This document shows positions 56,601-64,000 of a stretch of DNA of 64,000 nt, piece after piece. The DNA lies in the NCBI GenBank assembly GCA_000697475.1, contig JNEU01001131.1, positions 124,001 to 188,000 on the forward strand. Reading direction: 5' to 3'. A program made the position numbers and the translations under genes. Origin of the DNA: Lichtheimia corymbifera B2541 (taxonomy: Eukaryota > Mucoromycota > Mucoromycetes > Mucorales > Lichtheimiaceae). Below the pieces are notes generated by a model that saw only the letters and a program-made list of their open reading frames with translations, did no database searches and was not told the DNA's origin. Numbering within the stretch: position 1 is the first letter of the stretch; the number at the start of each line of letters is the position of its first letter.

Positions 56601-56707
56601 TTCAGCTTGCTGTGAAGGACTTGAAGACCTGTTTGGAAATCAGGCACCGATGACTGGGGTTGTTTCTGTGACCAGAATGCATTGTCGAAACGTAGTACTG
56701 GCGGCAT
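53675..56707 (-). CDS. RGD2: RGD2-like F-BAR / DEP / RhoGAP protein
   Basis: Fungal RGD2-type protein: an F-BAR membrane-bending module with an inserted DEP domain, then a RhoGAP domain, acting on Rho/Cdc42 GTPases at the cell cortex. The F-BAR part starts MPPVLRFDNAFWSQK, with the helical run EMIAFFKERIAIEESFAFRL. The DEP insert is RMSRAELDKMVSSMKNEIPV through SISIWLQHNM and LEILRLVGQRGNKF. The RhoGAP region starts DQIFGVPLDGLARQ and includes LRLYLLELPECLMTFEFYDA and LPGSHFSTLKLLISQI. The usual arginine-finger stretch is absent (KLNQEEKLQLWSTKLPLDRV lies there). One intron (54485-54429) is GC-AG. The C-terminus is Ser/Pro/Lys-rich and acidic, ending DPFFDDED. About 850 residues. It is divergent from RalGAP beta. 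Confidence 0.88.
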
Positions 56708-57438
56708 GAGGTGCAAGGGAGAAGAAAAAGGAATACACCACCAGAGAATGAGGCGCGCGCTCGTGCTTTACAAGCATGTCTTTGTGTCACATGGTCATTG
56801 TTGTGTGTCCGCTCGTCATCAACGTACAATGCTATTGCATTGGTCATAGCAACCATGGTTACCCCATCCTGTCCATATGTAATATTGATTAGCCAAAAGT
56901 ATCCTTATCATAAAAGCAATATCATAAAGATGATCCACGTTGTAAAATATACCATAAGACATAGGCCAGTGTAGCTATGTTACATTATAAAAGCATTCTA
57001 TTTGGTAGAGGGACAAGGTATCTCCTTCAAAAGTGATTGGGGATGCGGGCTAGCAAGCGGGAAACATAGTTCATAAAGAAGTTTGGTGGCATATATCTCA
57101 CCATCATCAGCATCATATCATATTAGGTCAACGTACGTACTATGTAGGCGATAGGAGTATATTATGTAATAGTAACATGTCTTCCAGTACACGATGTGAA
57201 TACAGAACATTCGATAACGTTGCTATGGCTTTATTTAGGACTTTGATAGAGGGATGTAACTTAGCAACGGTGAACAATGTAATGACCTAAAGCAGTAAGG
57301 CTGGTGGGAGCGGACTAAGCTTGGCCTGGGCTGTATTCAGATTCCATAAGGTGGATTGGTTGTAAGCGCGCTCATTTCTTGCAGGAACTTCTTTGATAAG
57401 AGCACACCAGCACCCTTCAGACTCTTGAAAAGGCTTTC
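56708..57438. other. Divergent promoter region of the two GTPase-regulator genes
   Basis: 731 bp shared between RGD2-like (minus) and RalGAP beta (plus). No gene was recognised; the part near 57380-57438 is the leader of RalGAP beta. Confidence 0.5.
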
Positions 57439-60400
57439 ATGTTTTTGGACTGGATTGCGCAGCTTCAGCTGCTGCGACACGACCCACGTACGTTTTTACA
57501 ATGACCCCCCCCTGATACCCGGTTTATCAGATCAGTTCTTTTGTACGCATGTCTTTTCATTCCAACATATTCGTTTTCTCTGGCATAGAGACTAACATTC
57601 TTGGATCGCTTCCATTGTCCACTCGCCGAGTCTTGGTATCGGAAATTACGCACTATCTTCATCCTGGTCCTGGAAAGCATGCGCCTGATCCGAGCATCTT
57701 CACATCACCAGCTCACGTCAAGTGGTACTTTGAAGTTATCGGTCAAGGGTTCACTTTGCCTCTGGAGGATATGGATATCACCAGCATCGATGTCAACTTG
57801 TATGCACAGTGGTTATTAGAGCCTTCGTTACGACCTGCCGTTATCAGCAAAGATGGTCTCGAGCAAGAGTTTTATCAAATCATCTTCCATCAGTATTCCC
57901 TCCTTTTCCAACCTCGTATTACTCAAACACCCCAACAACAACAGCAACAGCATCAACAGCAGCAACAACAACAGGGTCATCATCATCATCATCCAACATC
58001 AACACCACCACGTAGCGTATCATCTAGACCCAACAGTTTCCACCTTGGTATTTCAGGATCATCATCCTCTCAGCAACCTAATCACCATCATCATCAACAA
58101 AATGAAGCAACATTGGCCCAGTTGGCACATCAACATATCGAGCTTTGCAAAAAGACATTGACCGTATTAGCCATGGCAGGAAGAACACTTGAATTCAGCA
58201 ATGATACATGGACTGTGCTCCTCAAAGTGATGCTGGGTGTCACGGATTATCTATTGAAAGAACCTATTGGTGCAGGTGGAATGTCAGGTGTGCCCAATAT
58301 GGGGGATGAGCTCTGTGAACATCTCTTAAAGGTATGGGTAAAGGTCGATTGAGTGATGAGGATAATGAACTTATAGTTCTTTGTGTAGGTACTCTTTGAA
58401 CTTTGGTTACGATCGGAGATACGACAAGTGGAGATGTGGGATATACTCAAGGTTTGTAAACAATGAATATGATGATGATCCAATGTTTATATTTAACCAA
58501 TATATTATAGAGTTGTTTTATGCGCTGGACACATCGACCCCAAGCGATACGGCAATGGAGTTCAACATCTTTGGCATTGACTAAGCGGGTGGTGAATCTG
58601 TTATATGGATCAGAAGAAGGCACCGACCTGGTGATACTTTCATCCCACGGCACTATCAACGTCAAGCTTGATCTGGATCATGGATTTATGAATTACGCAT
58701 GGCACCAAATGTTGCATTTATCGCCGCATCCACTTCAACTTCCTTCTCAGAACTTTGCATATGCAATGCTTGGTATCGGTCAATGTGTGGACGTCTTCAA
58801 CAATGTGGGCTACAAAGGATCCGACAGCAACACCCTAGCATCGCCTCATACCCATCGACCGGAAGGCAATACGATACTTCACATCTTTGGTACCTATTTG
58901 TTCGACGCATGTTCAGCAGCTGCTAGTAGCACAGACCCCGATTCACAACGAGGGTGCGCTGAAGCATATGCAACATTGTGCAAGATCTTTTGCAGACCTC
59001 AGCATACACAACCATTCCTACGCACATACATTGAACGATTCTATGCCGCCTTGTGTATGGGCTTAAAATCAGAAGCTTGCTTACCAACGATTCTTTTACA
59101 TTGCACGGAGCTATTTGCGACTGATCTAGAGGGTGTACGGATGTTGGTTCCTGATTTCATTACAGCTATCAAAATGGTGCTTCCCAAGCTGTTGATTGTG
59201 GTCAATACGGATTTTGTGAGCGTGGAGGATTTACGACTAGCAGCTATCAAGGTTGTCAGTACGGTCATGTGCTTGCCCAATCACTTCGATAAGGTGGAAT
59301 TAAAACCAGAATGGGACCGAGATCTCCAATGTGCCTCAGATAGCGCTTCCATCTTGGGTGAACAAGAACAAATCGTCACTCAGTTGGTAAAACGACAAGG
59401 GGGAATGGGACAGGCAAATGAATACTTTCTTTGTATTGTTCCTTTTTGTGCGACGCTGACCTAAGCATCTTTTTCTTTTTTCGGCAGATCCGAGTCTTGT
59501 ATGCCGATCAACCTCATGATGATGTGGAAAGGCCTTTCACTTGTGTAAAGTATCACAGCAATTATACTCTCTCTATCATCCTCATGCTCATATTATCCTT
59601 TAGCTCAAGTTTTATATCCTCGAGGTCCTTCTCATGTCACTACGCACCGAGACATCATCATACAACATGCGATACCTACTACATTTGATCAATGTCTATG
59701 TCGTTGAAGATGTTCCTTTTTGCCCGGGATTGGTTGGCACAGTAGTCAAATTAATCGAAGAAAAGGTTAGCGTGTCACCCCTTGGATGTAATTATAAATG
59801 AACTAATGACTTTATATAGATTTTGACAATGCAAATGCCTGCTGATGTCACGTTGGTGGCCTTCGATGTTCTCATTGACTTTGTGGATTTGTATGATTAT
59901 GTCAAAAGAGATAGCAAGGTAATACACATTCTCATGAACAAACAAGGGGTATGGTAATAACAAGGATGCTATATAGAATGTTGCTCGTGAGCTGGTGCTG
60001 GCACTCAGCCGATATGTGGATACCCTGATCAATGCAGGCAAGCTGGTTAGTGAAACATGTTCACTTTTGGTTATCGACGTTGGATATTAAAATGGATTTT
60101 GTAGTCTCACTCCTACCCTTTGATTGTCCAAGCTTACGACTGCATGATGAAATGGATATTGACAAGCCAATGGATTATCGATGATCGGGACTGCTACAAG
60201 GCTGTTATTTCAACCCTAAGTCGAGGCATTACTATCTTTGATCGCGACACGGATCAGCCACCTGAGACGCCACAAGAGAAAAAGAAACGACGTGATCCAA
60301 TGCCATCAAAGCCGCTTTTTCAGCTTCCACCACGACCCAGTGTTAAAATGTCAACATCCAGTGGCAACAATAGTGGCGGTGGGAATACTTCACAATCCAG

Positions 60401-62299
60401 CAGTCGAAGCAATTCCAATGCTGTTAGAAAAGAACAGGTGGCAGTACGCATGGCAGCTGAATATTGCATGTCCCAATTTGTCAATCAGCTTGGACGTGCT
60501 TCTCCCCTGAATGGATCAGTCAATCAGAAAGCGGAGGACCTACAGCAATTGCGAATCCGACGTTCTCAACGACGTAGCGATCAAGGTGACGTGTTGCCAT
60601 GGGAATCAAGAGATGCGATACGCTACTTTTTGCTTGACAAACGCATGATCTTGGCAGTATTTGATATTGAGAGTCAGCAAGATGAAAAGGACGTGCCAGC
60701 TGTCAAATTCATTATACGTGACACAACAGGTCGCCATATTTGGTCCATTGACGCACAATACAAAGACGAACAAAAGCAGACTCATCCATCATCGCCACAA
60801 CAACAACAATCACCCAAGATGACACATGAAAGAACCATTGTTGGATCAAAGTCACTCACCGACTCACTTCAAGTATCAGAAGCACCCACAGCAGATGCTG
60901 CCAACTCGGATGCTATTCCTAGTATTGATGACCTAGTATCAGTGGACCCTGCTAGTTGGAGTCAATGGGAGTTTGTCAAATCGATGGCAGAGTTCGAGCA
61001 AGAGGAGGAAAATGAGACTTTGGACCGGATACATAAAAGGCCGCTGGATCGGTTTATGATATCACCCACTGCTGCCAACGTTAACACTGAAAGGTATTTA
61101 TTATACACTTGGTATATACATAACGACAGAAGATTAATTTTTGTATAGTGCACGAGGTTTCCGATTACTGCTTTCTGAGCTGGGCTTATTGCTACCCAAG
61201 AACCGATCTCGTATTACACCTTTAAGGATTACAGATTCTTTGATCACAGAGATTGAAACGCTGGATATGTTGAATGAGTAAGTTTCTTAAAGAAGAGGTT
61301 CTTGTTGTCCAAATGGCTCACGATGCTCTTTTAGTCGAGATTGTATATCCATCACAGCCTATTATGCATCATCAGGAAATACCACTTGGGAAGATCTCGT
61401 CGAGACACCACCACCACTCAGCCCGCAATTTCTTCAATTCCTTAATTGTCTTGGTTGGCCAGTATGTATTCTCGCCTTATAGTGATATTAACATCCTAAC
61501 ATCATGTAATAGATCCAAGTTGAATCTCATACCGGCTTCAAAGGAAAACTGGATTCATCGATCTGTAAGACAATACCTTACTATGCTGATCGCAATGTGG
61601 AGTTTGTGGTGAACGTCCCGTACTTTTTGCATACACCTCCTAATGACGACAACACGTGGGGTTCAGCGAGCAACATTACCAAGATCCATCGTATGGTATC
61701 TGCCGATGACCACGTGTGCGTTATATGGATTGAGGATCTCGACAATTATACAGCTCTTGCCAAACGTATAAAGACATCAAACTCATCAAACGCCAAATCC
61801 ATGGTATACATTTTCATCAACCCGCTTCGGAACAGCGCCAACAGCCTTTATTGGATCCGTGTTCATATACCACTCATTGGGAATAATGCAACATCTGTTG
61901 TATCAAGTCAACGATTGAACGACAATGCATTGGTAATATGGGATGGATTTGGATGTTGTTATTTTTCTTTTTTGCTAATTCTGGCTTATTACATCTTGGA
62001 TACCAGATATTTGGACCACTGGCGGATGGCATGATTGTGAGTCGGCATGCATTAGGAAGCATGGTGAGGAATACCGCCATTTCAGCACATCAAGCATGTC
62101 GAGTCGTTACCGATACCTACACACGCCCATACGTTGTACGAAAGCAATTCATTGAAGAAATGCTTCATCGACATCGAAGCAAAATGCAGCTTTCAGAGTA
62201 TGTTATAACAATACTCATCATTGATCGTAGTAGCGGTTACTTATAATGAACATATATTTTAGGTTCTACGCTGAAATGTTCTCAGGAAAAGACACTTGA
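57439..62299 (+). CDS. RALGAPB: Ral GTPase-activating protein beta-like subunit
   Basis: Non-catalytic beta subunit that stabilises the catalytic RalGAP alpha; the complex acts on Ral/Rheb-like GTPases. Exon 1 (57439-57487) encodes MFLDWIAQLQLLRHDP; it joins TNILGSLPLSTRRVLVSEIT at 57589, closely matching the animal start. FTSPAHVKWYFEVIGQGFTL then PLEDMDITSIDVNLYAQWLL also match, as do VLFELWLRSEIRQVEMW and HRPQAIRQWSSTSLALTKRV. A Gln/His tract (about 57940-57990) is inserted. The C-terminal third has a Rap-GAP-like region (VHTGF-like SHTGFKGKLDSS and NDNTWGSASN, HRMVSADDHVCVIWIEDLDN) and ends QLSEFYAEMFSGKDT. At least 14 exons; somewhat shorter than the roughly 1,500-residue animal protein. 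No alpha subunit lies in the window. Confidence 0.88.
57940..57992. repeat. CAA/CAG and CAT tract coding for poly-Gln/His
   Basis: A Gln-codon run followed by a His-codon run in the second exon of RalGAP beta. Both codons stay in frame. Such runs often vary in length between strains. Confidence 0.8.
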
Positions 62300-62693
62300 T
62301 CTTGATTCAACACGGACATTATCTGTAGACGACCGCACCTTTTATACATCCCTAATCCCGTAGCGCAGAATACGCCTATTATTAATCAATTCTCCTGTCA
62401 TCAGCATCATACATCAATATATCAGCTCTACACTATTCGATAATAAGATCGTCAGAAGCGACATACTCAATGAGAAACTTGCATGAATCTTGTATCACCG
62501 GAACCAGTCTAGTCGTGTGAACTGATGGAGCACGGGCCATATTAAGTTTGCTCGGTCCGATAGGATGGGAATCTCAATCAGCTGTTTGTGTTGATGGTGT
62601 TATCGATTACATCTTTTTATAAACTACCAACATCCTCGTCATCATTTGATTCTTCTTTTTTCTTTTTGCGTCGTATGCAAGTTTGATATCAAC
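62300..62693. other. Spacer between RalGAP beta and alpha-glucosidase genes
   Basis: About 390 bp with the 3' end of RalGAP beta and the promoter of the next gene. A T-rich stretch (62650-62668) precedes the next ATG. No other feature was seen. Confidence 0.5.
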
Positions 62694-64000
62694 ATGAGAT
62701 GCATACTACTTTTTACATTGTGGATGATCCTCTTATGGTTGCCATGTAATGGCCAACACCATGACGACCAGCAATTTGTGATGGTTGCTTCCAATCAGTC
62801 GGAATATCCTGGCAAGTGACGATCCGCACCACAACCAGTTGCATAGTGGTCTAATGACCGATGGTTCCGCATTGGACATGTAATAGAAAAAGGCTACATG
62901 GTGAAACAAGTTATTCCCACTGATACTGGCTTGGAGATCCCACTTGCTGTCATCCCCAGTAGACCCATCCATGGCAAAACGATTCAGCATCTAGTGGCTG
63001 AAGTCGATTTTGAAACCAGTGAACGCTTACACGTAAAGGTAAAAAGCATACATATTGCGTATTATACTGCTGAAAAAGGATCCAACACGCGTTGTTTACA
63101 AATAGATACGTGATCAAGACCACAAGCAAGTGCCCGTACCTGATTCACCACAAGGATTGCAGCGTCCAAAGCTAGATACAGCTGCTTCTGCATTGGAACG
63201 TAATTATGACTTTACGTATACCGACAACCCATTTGGCTTTCAAGTGATTCGTGCATCCGACCAAGCTGTTTTATTTGACACACGTCATCTTCCCCTGGTG
63301 TTCGAAGACCAATATTTAGAAATTTCAACATCCATATCGGAGGACACAAACATTTATGGGTTCGGGGAAACACCCTTAAAACACTTGAAGCGTCAAAAAG
63401 GAGTAGGTTGTTGCGGGGGTGGCTTTTGAGCTGATTACTGATAATGCACATGCAGAGCATAACAACTCTTTTTGCACGTGATGCACCTTGTCCGTACGTA
63501 TATTACGATCATCAACGTGCATATAATCATTCATACATATGCGATATTATTATAGGTTCAATGAAAACATATATGGCACGCATCCCTTCTATATGGAAAT
63601 CCACGATGGCAAAGCACATGGTGTCCTTCTCTTGAATGCTCATGGCCAAGACGTGTTTCTGAACAAGGATCGTATCACGTGGAAGGTGATTGGAGGTGTT
63701 CTCGAGTTCTACTTTTTCGTGCCTGAAGATAACAAGCCTAACTCGGTGATGCGCGCATACACAGACCTTGTTGGTAAACCTATGATGATTGGTACGTACA
63801 ATACTCAAAGGAATTGTATGTATACTAATGCATTTGCCTCTTGTATAAGCACATTGGATGCTTGGATGGCAGCATTGTCGATGGGGCTATCACGATATCG
63901 AAGAAGTGGAAGCTGTTATCAAAGGCTATAAAGATCATTCAATCCCATGTAAGAGTTCCATTTTTTTAAGGCGACATTGTGATTGACCATCTTTTGATGT
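62694..64000 (+). CDS. Secreted GH31 alpha-glucosidase (N-terminal part; runs off the window)
   Basis: Glycoside hydrolase family 31 enzyme that releases glucose from maltose-type substrates outside the cell. The start MRCILLFTLWMILLWLPCNG is a signal peptide. After an intron (62815-62879) come GYMVKQVIPTDTGLEIPLAV, then TIQHLVAEVDFETSERLHVK, the typical N-terminal galactose-mutarotase-like domain. Next are ERNYDFTYTDNPFGFQVIRA, YGFGETPLK and an exon with GTHPFYMEIHDGKAHGVLLL. An intron near 63793-63848 leads to AHWMLGWQHCRWGYHDIEEV, the start of the catalytic barrel. The catalytic Asp motif (W-x-DMNE) lies beyond the window, so activity cannot be judged. The last exon visible ends near 63949. 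Confidence 0.93.

Noticed and set aside
1..64000. tRNA, rRNA or CRISPR arrays
   Set aside because: I looked for tRNA T-loop motifs, rRNA-like stretches and regularly spaced short repeats and found none. Small RNAs without strong motifs could have been missed.

Overview
The window is nuclear DNA of a filamentous fungus, most probably an early-diverging one (Mucoromycota, Mucorales-like). Genes are split by many short introns (about 50-100 bp, GTAAGT-type donors, TAG/CAG acceptors). Spacers are AT-rich and full of simple repeats. The gene set mixes fungal proteins (PAM17, TRK potassium transporter, RGD2-like GAP, NEM1) with families better known from animals or protists (CYRI/FAM49, RalGAP beta, TMEM223, EGLN-type prolyl hydroxylase). 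The phylum call is an inference from this mix; no rRNA, tRNA or other direct taxonomic marker was found.

Layout. 0-8.5 kb: the 5' end of an unknown gene and the whole PRP8 splicing-factor gene, both on the minus strand. 9.5-17 kb, plus strand: a four-helix membrane protein, biotin synthase, a CYRI/FAM49 protein and NCS-1. 17.3-24.3 kb, minus strand: NEM1-type phosphatase, secreted or membrane M19 dipeptidase, a 2H-phosphoesterase-like protein and a coiled-coil protein. 26.5-34.2 kb: phosphocholine cytidylyltransferase, SDH4, a TVP15-like Golgi protein, PAM17, a 73-residue unknown protein behind a clear TATA box, and TMEM223. 34.3-36.7 kb: cactin. 36.7-40 kb: a gene-free block with two large imperfect palindromes and decayed tandem repeats of about 160 bp. 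40-46 kb, minus strand: EGLN-like prolyl hydroxylase, heat-shock factor, TRK transporter. 47-49 kb: PP2A B subunit. 50-52.7 kb: two related LEA_2-type membrane proteins tail to tail. 53.7-62.3 kb: a divergent pair of GTPase regulators, RGD2-like F-BAR/DEP/RhoGAP and RalGAP beta. 62.7 kb to the end: a secreted GH31 alpha-glucosidase that runs off the window.

How the genes relate. There is no operon or biosynthetic cluster; neighbours mostly belong to unrelated housekeeping pathways. Loose themes are small-GTPase and actin/membrane control (CYRI, RGD2-like, RalGAP beta), mitochondrial inner-membrane proteins (SDH4, PAM17, TMEM223 within 5.5 kb), phospholipid control (NEM1, PCT1) and pre-mRNA splicing (PRP8, cactin). 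The least explained stretch is the repeat block at 37.1-39.5 kb. Two GC-AG introns, two microexons (10 and 11 nt) and a 4-nt first coding exon are clear from the sequence and would trip automatic gene callers.
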